From Alnus glutinosa (Eukaryota; Streptophyta; Magnoliopsida; Fagales; Betulaceae): 64,000 nucleotides of DNA. Below are positions 1 through 12,600 of the stretch, piece by piece; positions within the stretch are counted from its first letter, which is position 1, and each line of letters opens with the position of its first letter. A program made the translations under genes and the position numbers. The DNA is taken from the NCBI RefSeq assembly GCF_958979055.1, contig NC_084893.1, forward strand, positions 27,297,487-27,361,486, written 5' to 3'. The notes under the pieces were generated by a model. It made no database searches. It had not been told where the DNA came from and saw nothing but the letters and a program-made list of their open reading frames with translations.

Positions 1-36
<36 letters not shown>

Positions 37-732
37 ACAGCTTCTAGAGAAACATTGTAGATAGATATGCAGAGGAAGGGCCATTTGCTCTGTGAGAAAA
101 TTATATGAAAAGAACTTTGGATCTTGCCCGAAGAGAGACGAGGGATTTCAGGTTTCAAAGAGAGAGAAATTCATATAGATTTTAGGCCTCCCATTAAAGA
201 GGCACCATAAAAGCTAGCAATCACGTTATAATATTATTCTTTAACGATAGGAAGTATAATTTATGAAAGAACACCTCGCAATATAATAAACTTCATAAGA
301 AAAACTATGGAAGAATGGATTTCTGATTTAAGAAAACGTGACAATATATACAAGAATAAGAAGTATGATTTATGGCAAGATAAGATTTATGGAATAAAAT
401 ACCTTGACCTTTATTTATATTTACGATGAAAGACACATGCATTCAGTGGAGAAAAGCCAAAGAGAAATATTTACACGTTCACTTTCACACTTTTAAGTAT
501 ACACTTTCTAACGTAGCAGCTAAAAATTATCATTAAATTTTAGAACAATCACTCTTGAATTTTGAGTTCAAAGGTAATTTTTATTGTCACCTACAGAGTG
601 TGAACTTAAAAGTATATGACACTAGCTTCTCAAAGCCAAAACCCAAACGAAGGAAAAAAAAATCCATTACGGAAACAACACATACACACACGCATGCATA
701 TATTATAATTTTCTTGCCAGAAAGAAAATGTC
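1..732. other. Intergenic, 3' flank of the KCS gene
   Basis: The window opens with a (CT)17 microsatellite at 1-34 followed by AT-rich DNA. No ORF here resembles a protein. The last 150 or so bases are probably the 3' UTR of the minus-strand KCS gene, but I see no decisive polyadenylation signal. Confidence 0.5.
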
Positions 733-3069
733 TTAAGTAACAATGGATGCCACTTCAGGCACCTCAACAGGAAACTCATCAATCTCCTCCATCCAAGGAT
801 TATGCTTCTCCTTTGCCGGATCAATGGTTCGCAATGCGCGCCACACAGCACTGTTGCACTTGAATCCTGACCCAAATGCAATCTGCCATGCCCGATCACC
901 TCTCTTGATCCTCCCCTTAGCCTCACAGTAAGCCAGTTCATACCACAAAGAACTGCTAGAAGTGTTCCCAAACCTGTAAAGAGTCATCCTTGAGGGCTCC
1001 ATATGCCATTTACTGAGCCCAAGGTTCTTCTCTAGCTCATCCAGCACCCCTCTCCCACCAGCATGTATGCAGAAATGCTCGAAAGCCAGCTTAAAGTCGG
1101 GAACATATTGTTTTATCTTCATTTTGAACACCTTTCTCGCGACTAAATTCACGAAAAACAGGATTTGTTCAGATAGGGGCAGGACTAATGGCCCCAATGT
1201 TGTGATGTTTGTTTTAAGGGCTTCTCCGGCCACCGACAACAAGTCTTTGGAGAGTGCGATGCCAAGTTTTTTGTCAGTGTCTTCTTTTTGAAAGACGCAA
1301 TTGTAACATTTGTCATCTGCGCCCTTATGGGTGCGCAGAGTGTGAATGAGTTGGTACTTTGAACGAAAACGATCAGATAATCGGTTTGATAAGAGGATCG
1401 CCGCTGCACCCAAGCGGAAGAGGCAATTTGTGATGAGCATTGAGCGATTATTGCCGTTGTACCAATTAAGAGTCATGCTTTCCATACTCACTACAAGCGC
1501 AGACGAGTTAGGCTGCACCTGTCGCACAGTATATATATATAAGAGTAGTCAAGAATTAATCATTTGAAATTATTATTTATTTCAAAAAAAGAAATTTAAT
1601 CATGTAATTAACATCTTGACGCTAAATTCCACTAGGACTGACTTTGGTTATACCAGACAATGAATAAAACAAGCTTACGGTTAGAATATATAACGTATTT
1701 TCTATATTAATCTTGATACATACATATATATATATATATTATATAATTAAGTCATTCAAAAAATAAAAATTGTAATTAATCTTTTCACGCTCTTCCCAAT
1801 AATTAATAAACGTCCGTAGATGTTTGAGGCTAAACCACCTGGAATATCTCTTATTTTCTATCTGTCTGCTTTAGCTTTTCGAACTTATCATATTTTATAT
1901 ATTAAATATATATATTTAAAAAAAAAAAAAAAAAAAAATGACACTTTCAACAAATATGTTATGTATCAACTCTCACTTATTTGGCATGCATAAAAAATTA
2001 TATACATATTCTTATGAAATCGAAGATATATATTGGAATAATAATGTGACCAAAAAAATCAATTATTTGTTTTAATTTTTTTTAAAAATGTTGATTCAAT
2101 AACTGATTTTCAATTCACTACCACATTATTAAGTTATATAGCATTATAGCTACCAGTCATTTGTCAGTATTATTAATAGTATTTCTCATATATATATATA
2201 TATATATAAAACATTTGTGAAAGTACCTGTCTGCATCGCACGTAGTAGGCAAAAACATTCATTCCTTTACTCTAGACTATTAAATACAAGAAAAAAAAAA
2301 AAAAGTTCAAAAAAATATATCCAATCTTTGGATAAAGCTTTATACAAACCTGTAACAAGCGTTTGGCCAGGTCAATGGAAATAAGTCCAGCACTGCAGCC
2401 CATCCCACCAAGGCTATAGCTCAAAACATTCCCCCTGAGCTTGTAGCGGTTGACGACCATGGCTGACAAGGACGGCGTAGGATTGAACAAGCTACAATTC
2501 ACAACAAGAATCCCTATATCCTTAACATTTACCTTAGTTTTTGCTAACAGTTGGTCGATAGCTCCAAACATTATCATCTCTGCCTCCTTCTTAGCCTCCT
2601 CGAAGGTCAGGTTGGCTGGGACTTGCAGCAAGGATTTTGGGACATAAGTCTTTTGGCCTTGCCCTGATCTCTCCATAATCTTCCTTTGAAATTCTAAACT
2701 TTCTTGCGAACCCCCGTTTTGCCTAGACCTGTCCATGAAAGTTTCTTTGCTACACAAATGAGCTGGAGGGGGCTTGTAACATGCGAAATTCAGCAGATAA
2801 ACTTGTCTGGGACGAGCCACGAAGTAAAGGGTTGCAAGGAAAACCGTGAGCGCAGTGCATAGTGTGACTGATATGAGATTGAGCTTAAGGTGGTTCAACA
2901 AATGGATGAAATCTTCGACAGAAAGATGAGCCGAAGCTACAATGAGCGGCACAAGAAAGAGATACATGGCGTTGGAGATTAAGTAGTGGTAACCAAGCTT
3001 CACGTACTTGAGCTTTACAGAATTCAATTCATTATTTCCTAGGATTTGATCTTTCTTCTCCAACCCCAT
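733..3069 (-). CDS. 3-ketoacyl-CoA synthase (KCS), VLCFA elongation
   Basis: Condensing enzyme of the ER fatty-acid elongase: joins malonyl-CoA to a long acyl-CoA, giving very-long-chain products for cuticular wax, suberin or lipids. Two exons: 3069-2350 and 1518-733 (TGA side at 733), intron 1519-2349 with GT-AG ends, phase 0; product 501 aa, the usual family length. The start is the ATG at 3069, giving MGLEKKDQ; reading further upstream would need a non-ATG start. Two hydrophobic segments lie at about 30-55 and 65-90. The FAE1/KCS domain carries the Cys-His-Asn triad: C225 in GGMGCSAG, H392 in FCIHAGG, N425 in RFGNTSSSS (FAE1 has C223, H391, N424). The ending [11 protein letters not shown] resembles the CER6/KCS6 tail, and an intron just after LLQ is also known in that group. 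The exact paralogue is not resolved. All catalytic residues are present, so it looks functional. Confidence 0.95.
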
Positions 3070-3966
3070 TAATACTGTTGAATTCAAAATCTTTGTTCTT
3101 TGTTAACAATGAACACAAAAGAACGAATATCCAAAAGAGTAATAAGCTAAATATAGGAGGCAGGAAATGGCGAGTAAAGCAAAGTACTTGAAGAAAAGAA
3201 GCCTGCATGCACCACTTTTGCGTGCTTAAAAAGCTACCACAAAATGGGGAAAAAGAAATGAAATTTGCAAGGAGAAATGGAAGTGAAGTGTTGAGGGCAA
3301 TTGGAGCATGAAACTCCAGGGGGATTTATAATCGTTTGAGGAGGGAATAATACGTCACGGTTGACGTATTCTAGAAGTAGTTGATAGCATGCGATCATAA
3401 TTAAAATCTCATGCAATGCCACGAGTCAGCTTATTTCTTACATGCATCAAGCTACCATTTCAGGACAACGGCCCTGTTTATTAAACACATTGATGATATT
3501 TACTCATCCTCACAAGGGGACTGAACAAACGCTAATTTTTTTTAGAAATTCCTCCTATCAGAATTTTATTATTATTATTTTAAAAACTTCACTTAAACCG
3601 TTGAATTATTGCCACTTTTGTAATTATTTTCTTAACTTCAAAATCTTCGATTTAGTCTATTAATCTTTCAATAATTTTTTTTTTAATTCAATTTCACACG
3701 TTCGATTAGATTTTCTGTTAAACTGTAACGAAAGGGTATCAAAATTTTCAAAATAAATTCACCCAATCAACACAAAACAAATAGCAACTTTTTAATAACA
3801 CATATCTGACATGCGAACATGAATAGTAAATCCAACCGAGAACTATATACGTGCACCGCAACAATCTTGCATGTTTTAGGTGGATTTTAGGTTTCTTAAT
3901 TTGCTTCCATACCACATAGCACGTGCCGATGACTTTAAGCTGAATTGCAATATATATGGTAATGAA

Positions 3967-4007
<41 letters not shown>

Positions 4008-4428
4008 AGATACTAGTTCTAGCATGTGATTTGTCCTTGGGTTAATTGCATGACCTCCTATCAAAAGTGCGTGTATCTGCTTTACGTCAAACTGTCGAAG
4101 GGGCAATAACTCATATAAGTACCAACACTTTGGTTAGCAACAAATGCACATGCATATATGCATGATGCATGATTCTCGTGTATTCCATCCCTTGCCCATC
4201 TATTGCCAATTTTCTTTTACAAATTCAACAGTCCTGGCAGTCCATATCATTAATTCAATAGGTAGAACCAGCATGTACGCGCGTGGTCTCACATAATATT
4301 AAATGGTAGATTTGCTAATTTTTATTTTTATTTTTATTTTTTTTTTGTATGAAGATGAAAAATAGATGTACAAAAGATATACATTAAATATTTCTCTTTT
4401 TATAAATTGAAAAAGTGAGAGATGTGTT
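3070..4428. other. Intergenic: KCS promoter side
   Basis: Upstream region of the KCS gene. 3530-3740 is AT-rich and reads like one arm of the MULE-type terminal repeat seen at 7482-7983 (a run about low-complexity T tracts, then a stretch around CTTCAAAATCTTCGATTTAG), so it is probably a decayed fragment. A (TA)n microsatellite spans 3970-4003. No coding potential seen. Confidence 0.4.
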
Positions 4429-4513
4429 ATTTGTATACACACTAATATTTGGTATGAGACCCATGCATGCATGTGAGATGGGTCTCACACCAAATGTGAG
4501 TGTATGTACAAAT
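4429..4513. mobile_element. Fold-back MITE (hairpin)
   Basis: Two 35-base arms, 4429-4463 and 4479-4513, are inverted copies of each other with about six mismatches around a 15-base loop. Inner arm ends are GAGACCCA and TGGGTCTC. No gene lies inside. Such short palindromic units are typical of miniature inverted-repeat transposons; I could not identify a target duplication. Confidence 0.6.
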
Positions 4514-4607
4514 ATCATTTATTAAAAAGTAGCTGTCTACGTGGCACTTCCCAAATCAGCCACTAAGTAATTAAATTCATTCGTTAAATGTTGTTATATA
4601 CTTAGGG

Positions 4608-4880
4608 TCCGTTTGGGTTTTCGATTTTAAAAAGTATAATTTTAAAATGTGAGATTTAGCGTTTGGCAAAATCGTAGTTTGACATTTAAAATCGCAGGTT
4701 AGCCTTTTTAAATTTTACGTTTCCAAAAAAGCACTCCATTGCCTGCAATTTAAAAAAATAGTTTTCTACGTTTTCAAATCGCAATTTTGTAAAAACCTAA
4801 TTCCCAAATGATTCATTTTCTGCGATTAAATTTAAAATCGTACTTTTTGTCTACGAAATCGCAATCCCAAACGCACCCTT
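4608..4880. mobile_element. hAT-like non-autonomous element, copy 1
   Basis: Begins AGGGTCCGTTTGGG and ends CCCAAACGCACCCT, an imperfect terminal inverted repeat. The interior is built from many short copies of AAATCGCA-like and TGCGATTT-like words. A second copy sits at 60871-61188. Ends of this type are common in plant hAT-related MITEs; the assignment is from memory of such termini and no clean 8-bp duplication was found. Confidence 0.5.
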
Positions 4881-6264
4881 ACTTTTTTCACTCATATTAA
4901 TTGTGCATGCTACCTAAAATTAATCATATGGACCGTTACATGAGTTTGTAAGGAGATTGTATTAAAAGTTTTAGGGTTTCAATTTCATTGTTTTATTTTT
5001 TGAATCAGAGGGTTGATTAAAAAAAAAAATATTTGAGTTGTACAAAAATTGTAAACGTATCATATCTTGACTACAAACTTTAGATTAAGAAATGCTATTT
5101 CTCCAACTCCTATCCAACTCCAATATTTTTTTTAAAAAAAAAAAAAAATCAACCATTGAAAATGTCGGACTCACATAGAGGAAAATAGATTCAATAGTTA
5201 GTATAAAAATAAAAAAATAAAAAAATTGAAGGATAAGAGTTGAACATAAGTTAGAGAAGTAGCAGCCTAGCTAGCAGGTCTTCCTTAAAAATATAGGCCA
5301 CGTCGGCATTATAGAACTCTTCTTCAACATTTGGTTAAAAAAAAAAAAACCCACTTAATATGTAAAAAAAAAAAAACCCACTTAATATGAAAGAGCTGAA
5401 TGAATGAATCTTTTCAAAAGCTCGTGTTGTACGTACGTGTGATTGATGGCAACTATGGAGCTAAGATGCAATTAATTGTCGTGTAACATGAATATTCATG
5501 AGTCGGCCGCCTAAATATTCATGAGTCGGCCGCCTGCTCATTCTAGGCGGCCGACTCACTAGATTTTGAAGACTTTTTGAGCGTTTAATTATATTTGTTG
5601 CCCAATTTAAACAATATGAATTCATACAATTTAAAGACTTTTCTTCTTCTTCTTCTTCTTAGCTTTTAATTCAAATTGACATTAGGGAGAAATTTATGCG
5701 CCTTTGATACTTTCATGGATGTGAACATACATGGGTGTTCAAATTAATGAAAAGAGAAAACTTGTATATATGGACGTTGAGACTTTCTATGAATGTAAAT
5801 AATGAGATTTTTAAATTAGTAACTATTATTTTAACATAATTGGATGCTATAATTAGAGATTATTTACTAATTTTACAATATTAGAGCCTTAAAAATTTAT
5901 TTTTATTTTCTCAAAAAAAAAAAACTTTATTGTATAATATATTATTAACTAAGACCAACTTATTTTATTGGAAGCCTTAATTAATGGACGGCCCTCTAAA
6001 TTGCCTAAGGCTTGATGGAGGGACCCTGAATTTCCTAAGGCATTGAATGCGTATTCTCAACTAATCTTTTAGTTGTTAGCATGCTATATTAATGCTTGGA
6101 TTAAGTATTTGAGTCAATTTTTCAGTCTTTAAGTCTATCGCAGGACCATATGCATGCGAGACAAGACAAAAATAAATGGGTCAGTGTCCAAGTAGCACAT
6201 GCATGCACCTCTATTAATTATTTATGCTTGATCGAATTCAACATTTCATGGGCCTTTGATAAAG

Positions 6265-6339
<75 letters not shown>

Positions 6340-6902
6340 CTTCAGTAGCTGGGTTTTTTGACCTGGTAAAACCCATTTCGTACGTACGTGAGTCACGTTG
6401 TTTCCCTGTGAAGCTTTGTCCTTGGACTCCCCACGCCATCTTCTCTTACGTTGTTGGCGTGCGGGACATACGATTAAATGTAGGTTTTATGGCATTATTT
6501 AAGGTTAGGACATGGTTTTCTTCCTTGAATGGCGTATAACGTATAATCCTAAGATATATGGTTCCCAAGTATCTGTCTGTGGAGGGCAAGAGGGGCCGGG
6601 ACGACACAAACAATTAAATAACTCACAGGAAGAAGTTAGAGGATAATTATCTAATCTCATCAGCTCAAATGTTGCTCTCAACTTCATTAGAATATATACG
6701 TAACCCCGATGATCGATCGATAATGATTCTGGAAGATCTTGCTTTCAAGCTTTAACGTATATTTGAATTCGCTATTACCCACAATTAATGTCCTTTTCAC
6801 TCCTCTTCTTGTGATTTAGATGATCATTGATCACGGTCTAATGATCACATGAATATGCTCAGTATTTTATCTCTCATTCATGACCACAAACCGTACGTCA
6901 TT

Positions 6903-6951
<49 letters not shown>

Positions 6952-7230
6952 TCAAATCAATATTAATTAGTTTGAAAGCATATGTTGAGACGATGGGTTG
7001 GAAGATCGAAGAAGCTCAAAGAGTCGTTTGAGCTTTGAGCCTGCCGTACTGGTGGATATGGATGGTGATCGAGTTGGTCCATAACTATTCCATTTTTACT
7101 TTTAACCATGCATGATATGGTTTCCGCTAATTGAGAAAAATAAAAAAGCAAAACAAAAAGCCCTTTTTTTTATTTTTTATTTTTTTATGTCTTCTCACGA
7201 GGAAAGTTGACAACTATCTATATATATATA
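4881..7230. other. Intergenic, repeats and microsatellites
   Basis: No gene recognised. Contains a 28-bp tandem duplication at about 5335-5390 (A-run plus CCCACTTAATATG, twice), a GC-rich repeat/hairpin cluster at 5491-5558, a compound (TA)n(GA)n microsatellite at 6267-6335 and a (TA)n at 6907-6946. ORFs called here are made of these low-complexity tracts. Confidence 0.5.
5491..5558. repeat. GC-rich direct and inverted repeat cluster
   Basis: A 22-base unit (AATATTCATGAGTCGGCCGCCT) occurs at 5491-5512 and again at 5514-5535. Its last 14 bases are followed, after a 9-base loop, by their exact reverse complement AGGCGGCCGACTCA at 5545-5558, so a perfect 14-bp stem can form. It stands out as GC-rich in very AT-rich DNA. 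Confidence 0.8.
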
Positions 7231-8180
7231 TATAAGCAGTAGTCTTCAAGAGATCCAATATATTAAAATTGTGACAAGTGACAATCTAATATGTTGACAA
7301 GTGTGATTTTTAATATAATATATAAGCATAAATCTGAATATATTAAAAATCTAAATCAAATAGAATTTCTTTGGTATCCTAATATCAACAAGTCAAGTGT
7401 TATTAATGTCCAAATAAAAAAAAAGTAACAAAATGAATACAAATCAAATTATATTGAAGAATTTAGAACAAATACAAAATTGGAAAAATTAACTTTACTT
7501 TCAACCCCTAATCTTTTATCACTTTTACAATCATATCCTCAAACTTTAAAAATTATCAATTTAGGGTAAATCAATTTCAACCCTTCCATCCAAATTCAAC
7601 TTTAAATCAAACAGTTGGCGAGTAAAATATCTCTTATATCCTTGAAATGTTTATAAAATTACAAAAATACCTTGAGTGAATAATTAATTATTTTAAAAAA
7701 AAAAAAAAAAAGTCTAACCCGCCGTGGGTCAAACGTGACCCACGGGCGGCTCACAAACCGTACCCATCGGTGGGTCTTTCTCATTATTCCATTTTTTTAA
7801 GAAGGGATGGCCGGGTATTTTGGAAATTTTATTTTTTTTTGTTAGGATTTAACTTTGAATTTGGATGGAATGGTTAAATTGAAAAAAATTGAAAAATGAA
7901 TAACCTAAATAGACTCTTTTTAAAGTTTGAGGTTATAATTGCAAAAATGATGAAAGATTAAGGGTTGTAAGTGAAGTTTTCCCTAAAAAATTTAGTCCAT
8001 CTAAGATTCTTCTTTTGCAAGATATACTATATATAAAAGAAGAAGCCTTAAAGATAGTTGTTTTGAATTGCGATAAGTGATAATCTAACATGTTGACAAG
8101 TATCCCTTTAACTGCATTTAATAATGTGTTTAATTTGTTTGATTTTGACAAGTGGGGTTTTAGAGGCCCTAAAATTGTGA
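7208..8180. repeat. Dispersed Helitron-like 5' segments flanking the MITE
   Basis: 7215-7320 and 8020-8110 share a layout: a TATATATA tract, an AAG(C/A)AG...CTTCAAGAG or GCCTTAAAG stretch, then (A)AATTG(T/C)GA(C/T)AAGTGA(C/T)AATCTAA(T/C)ATGTTGACAAGT. A third partial copy at 8488-8534 ends at the LINE junction. Several copies open with TC followed by TATATA, as Helitron 5' ends do. No Rep/helicase and no CTRR end was proven, so the class is a guess. Confidence 0.35.
7482..7983. mobile_element. MULE-type MITE with long TIRs
   Basis: 502 bp. The first ~150 bases (GGAAAAATTAACTTTACTTT...) reappear reverse-complemented at the right end (...AAGTGAAGTTTTCCC), with moderate divergence. Flanking 9-mers TACAAAATT (7473-7481) and TAAAAAATT (7984-7992) match at 8 of 9 positions, the duplication length of Mutator-like elements. 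The core has the GC-rich words CCGTGGGTC and GACCCACGG. No transposase is present, so it is non-autonomous. Confidence 0.75.
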
Positions 8181-8330
8181 CAAATTGCATGTTAAAAAAA
8201 AAATGGCACTGGCCAATTGTAAAAGTAGAAAACATAGATAACTGATAAATAAACATTCCTTATAAAGGAAAGAAAATCAAAAAGAAAAATATCTACAATA
8301 TCATATATCATCATTACACACCAAAAACAC

Positions 8331-8428
8331 CTATTACACAACAATTACACACTCTCCTCACATGGGATGGGACCTACCATCATATGGACCCCATCCCATG
8401 TGAGTAGTGGTGTGTAATGTGGGTGTAT

Positions 8429-8471
<43 letters not shown>
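8331..8471. mobile_element. Fold-back repeat plus 42-base T run
   Basis: The 13-base word CACATGGGATGGG at 8359-8371 is exactly reverse-complemented at 8390-8402; outer arms around TTACACAC and GTGTGTAA also pair imperfectly out to about 8331 and 8429. A run of 42 T follows at 8430-8471. It may be a MITE next to a poly(T), or a minus-strand retroposon with a poly(A) tail; I cannot tell which. Confidence 0.5.
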
Positions 8472-8474
<3 letters not shown>

Positions 8475-8532
8475 CATTACTCTTATATATAATAGCATAA
8501 GCTTTCAAGAGTATAACTTAGAATTGCAATAA

Positions 8533-9690
8533 GTGGATTTTTCCTCTACCCCAATATGGGTTCAAGTCCACGATATGCCCCTTGGTTGCATGAACAGAGG
8601 CGTGGGCAGTCAGATTGGAAGCTCGTTGGGGGAGGTGGAAGAAGTAGCAGTGGCAGAGGATGATGTGGGATGGGGGCGCTATCTTCGGATTAGAGTAGCG
8701 ATTAACCTCTCTCAGCCTCTTGAACGTGGTAGAACATTGCGGATCTCTGGTAAACCTTATTGGGTTCCTTTTAAATACGAGAAGCTACCAATTTTCTGCT
8801 TCAGGTGTGGTCGTATTATCCATGGGCAAAAAGGTTGTACTGATTCTGCAATAAGGAAAAACCGGTTGGACGGGTTAGAAGGTTGGGGTCCCTGGCTTAG
8901 AGCGGAAGAGCTACTAAGAGGGCCAGGAAGACAAGAGGATATGAAGGTGGCGCCGGCGTGCTCAGATCACGGCTGGGGTGAGGAGGTAGTGGCGGAAGAA
9001 CATCCCGGTAAGAAAGAGAAGCAACTCCCAGAAGATCAGGAAGTCAGCTCTGTGCCTAGTGCTGTTTCCAACGCCAAAATTTCTGAAGTCTGTAGATTGG
9101 ACGTAGCGGGATCCCCAAAAGGTGGAAAAGTAGAGGAGTCCAAGGCTAGTAAGAAGCGGAAATCAAGCTCGATTCCAGAAAGGTTGGCGGCGCCTTTTCC
9201 TGGGTAAGATGCTAAACAGGGGCTCTCGGAATCCGAAGAATTTTCAAAAAAGGGGCGGGTTTCTAAGGAGTCCTTCTCTAACGTTTCAGATGGGCCTAAT
9301 AGGGCCCAGCTTTCCTCAGGCCCATCTTTAAAGTCGAAGAGAGTAGAGTGGAGCGAGGACCCAGCCCAAAATCAGCCTCTCAACAAGGAGATTCGGGTGG
9401 CGGATTCGGCTAAGTATCCCATGCCCCTACAGAATAGGGAGGTAAAGCAGAGTGGCCATTCTCATCGTTGCGTCCCGGCGGATCCAGGGGACCTGCCTGA
9501 AGAAGGGAGCAGGCTGAAGGAGTGGAAGCGACTAGCTCGGGGAAGTCCCCTAGCTTCCAAGGGGGAGGTTTCTCTACTGTCTCAGGAAACAGAGGTTAAT
9601 CCAGCAGCTTTTGAAAGGTACGGGTCATTGGCTGATGGTAGGGGTTTGGACTTGGCGGCGGCTGGCCTGCAGCCCCGCCAATCGCCATGA
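8533..9690 (+). pseudogene. LINE ORF1 (gag-like) remnant
   Basis: Reads from 8533 as VDFSSTPIWVQVHDMPLGCM, the second half of the DUF4283 domain of plant L1 ORF1, then a zinc knuckle CFRCGRIIHGQKGC (C-x2-C-x4-H-x4-C) at about 8797-8840. A TAA at 9205-9207 interrupts; the same frame resumes and is open again from 9397 to a TGA at 9688-9690. That TGA overlaps the ORF2 ATG as ATGA, suggesting coupled translation of ORF2 in the ancestral element. The N-terminal part of ORF1 is missing because of 5' truncation. The product would have bound the element's RNA. Confidence 0.85.
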
Positions 9691-12600
9691 ATATCTTAAG
9701 CTGGAACTGTCGGGGGTTTGGGAACCCCCAGACAGTTCGGGAACTTCGCCGGATGGTGAAAATTAAGCTGCCCCACCTTCTTTTTCTGATGGAAACGAAG
9801 GTGTCAAATGCTCGGTTACAAAAGCTTCGAATTGCTATGGGTTTTGATGGGCTCCTTTCTGTGGACCCTGTGGGTAAAAGCGGTGGGCTTGCCCTTTTCT
9901 GGAAGGAGCCTTACTTAGTTGAGCTCCTTAGCTACTCTCGACGTCATATCTCGGTCTCCATCAGGATTTCGGGTTCAAGGGTCCCCTGGAAATTCACTGG
10001 GTTCTACGGTCACCCTAACCCTGCCCAGCGGGAAGAATCGTGGAATTTGATCCGTTTCCTGAAGAGGTCCTCCCCCTCTCCCTGGCTGTGCATGGGTGAT
10101 TTCAACGAGATCCTGGATAACTCTGAGAAGGTGGGGGGTATTCCTAAACCTGTGAAGTAGATGGAAGGATTCCGAGAGGCTATTCAGATGTGTAATTTAG
10201 GAGATTTGGGCTTCAGGGGCCCTAAATATACCTGGAGCAATAAACGGGGGAGGGGTGTTTTTGTGAAAGAAAGACTGGATAGAGGCCTGGCCTCCCCAGA
10301 CTGGTGTGCCTTATTTCCAAAAGCTGGGATTAAGGTAGATGTTTCTACCTGCTCAGATCACCTCCCCCTGTGGCTTCGAACGGATTCTTGTGCCCACCGT
10401 CCCCAAAAGATCTTTCGGTTCGAGGCTAGTTGGAATGTTGCTGAGGAATGCAATTCTTTAATCCGCCAGTCCTGGGCTAAGGTTGCCAACGGTTCTAACT
10501 GCCTGAATTCTCTGGGAAAAAAGTTATTGAACTGTCAGCATGAGTTGGTGAGGTGGAGCTCAAACAGAAGGGGTTCAGTTCACCCTCAGTTGAAGTCCTT
10601 ATATAGGAGGTTGGGGCAGCTTCAAAAGTGCGAAAATCCTGCTAACCTGGCTCTCATTTCGCAGCTCCAAGGAGAGATCAACAATTTGCTTGAGCTCGAG
10701 GACATTTTTTGGAAACAGAGGGCCAAAAGGAATTGGTATAATATGGGGGATAGGAATACCCAGTATTTCCATGCTTGGGCATCTCAGAGAAGAAGACTAA
10801 ATCATATTGGCTCCATTGCTGATTTGGAGGGCAACATATGGATTGAGCAGCAAGACATTGGGAGGGCCTTCACTCAATTTTACCAAAATCTCTTCTCCTC
10901 GGTGGGTTCTACTTCTGTTGAGGAGTATCTCTCCTCAGTCCAAGCCCGTGTCCCCCCTGACTCAAATGAGATGCTCTGTGCTGTGTTCATTCCAGAAGAA
11001 GTTAATCAAGCCCTTGCCCAAATGCACCCCTTGAAATCTCCGGGCCCGGATGGATTTGGTAGCTGCTTTTTCCAAAAACACTGGCAGTGGTGGGTGAGGA
11101 GGTGAGACGGTCGGTTTTGGATTTCCTTAACTACGAGATCTTTGATCCAGGGATCAACTCCACCTTCATCACCCTGGTTCCAAAGAAGTCTTCCGCTTCC
11201 TCTGTTAGTGATTTCCGCCCGATTAGTTTATGTAATGTCCTCTACAAATTGATTGCTAAGGTCTTAGCCAACAGACTCAAAAAGGTCTTATCGTCTCTTA
11301 TCTCCCCTGCCCAAAGTGCTTTTGTCCCGGGCAGACTTATAACCGATAATGTGCTTGTCGCCTTCATTCGATGGCGTCCCGACTGAGAGGTAGAAAGGGC
11401 TATATGGCTGTAAAATTGGACATGAGTAAGGCCTACGACAGAGTGGAATGGAGCTTCCTTGAAGCTATGATGCGTTCTATGGGTTTTGCAGAGAAATGGA
11501 TTAGGCTTATTATGGGCTGTGTTAGCTCAGTGACCTACTCGGTTCTGGTTAATGGCTCTCCCTTTGGCAAAAATTTTCCTTCTAGAGGTCTCAGGCAGGG
11601 GGACCCCCTGTCCCCCAACCTCTTCCTCTTGGTGGCGGAGGGCCTTAGTGCCATGCTAGTCCGGGCGGAGCAAGATCGTTTGCTTACAGGGGTCCTCATT
11701 ACAGTGAGGGGGGTGTGCTTAACACACCTTTTCTTCGCAGACGACAGCCTGCTCTTTTGTAGGGCAAATTTTGATGAGTGGGGTAAACTTCTGAAGGTGT
11801 TGGAGGTCTATGAATCTGCCTCGGGCCAGAAGATTAATGTGGAGAAATCCTCCATCTTCTTCAGCAGCAACACTGGAGTGGAATTCAGATCCCTTATCTC
11901 TGCTGTTGGTTTTGCTACCTCCTCATGTTTTGAGAAGTACTTGGGGCTCCCTGTTTTAGTGGGTCGGTCTAAGATGAGAACTTTTGAGGGTATCCAAAGT
12001 CGGGTGCGCAAGAAGGTAGATGGTTGGAAGGAAAAATTCCTGTCTCAGGCGGGGAAGGAGATCCTGATCAAGGCCGTGGTCCAGGCAATTCCGATGTACA
12101 GCATGAGCATTTTCCAATTACCAAAAAAATTGTGCTCTAACCTTAACTCAATCATGTGCCGGTTCTGGTGGGGGAGATCAGAGGGTGCTAAAGGTTTGGC
12201 CTGGATGAGCTGGAGTCGTTTGGGGGCTCCTAAGGAGAAATGGGGGATGGGATTTAGAGACTTGGAGATCTTCAATCGGGCTTTGCTTGCCAAGCAAGGC
12301 TAGAGATTGCTTAAATTCCCCGAGTCTCTGGTTGCTAGAGTGATGAAAGCCAAGTACTACCCGGATGGGGACTTCCTGTCGGCACATCTTAGGAGTCGGC
12401 CTTCTTTCGCGTGGAGAAGCATATTCCAAGCGAAAAGGGTAGTGGAAGAAGGGATGCTTTGGAGGATTGGAGATGGGGAAACTATGAGGATTTGGAAAGA
12501 TCAGTGGCTTCCGCCCCCCTTAACCTCTCTAATCCATTCCTCTCACCACAGTTTGGATGCTAATTCTAACGTGAGCACCCTCTTTGATAGAACCTCTGGC

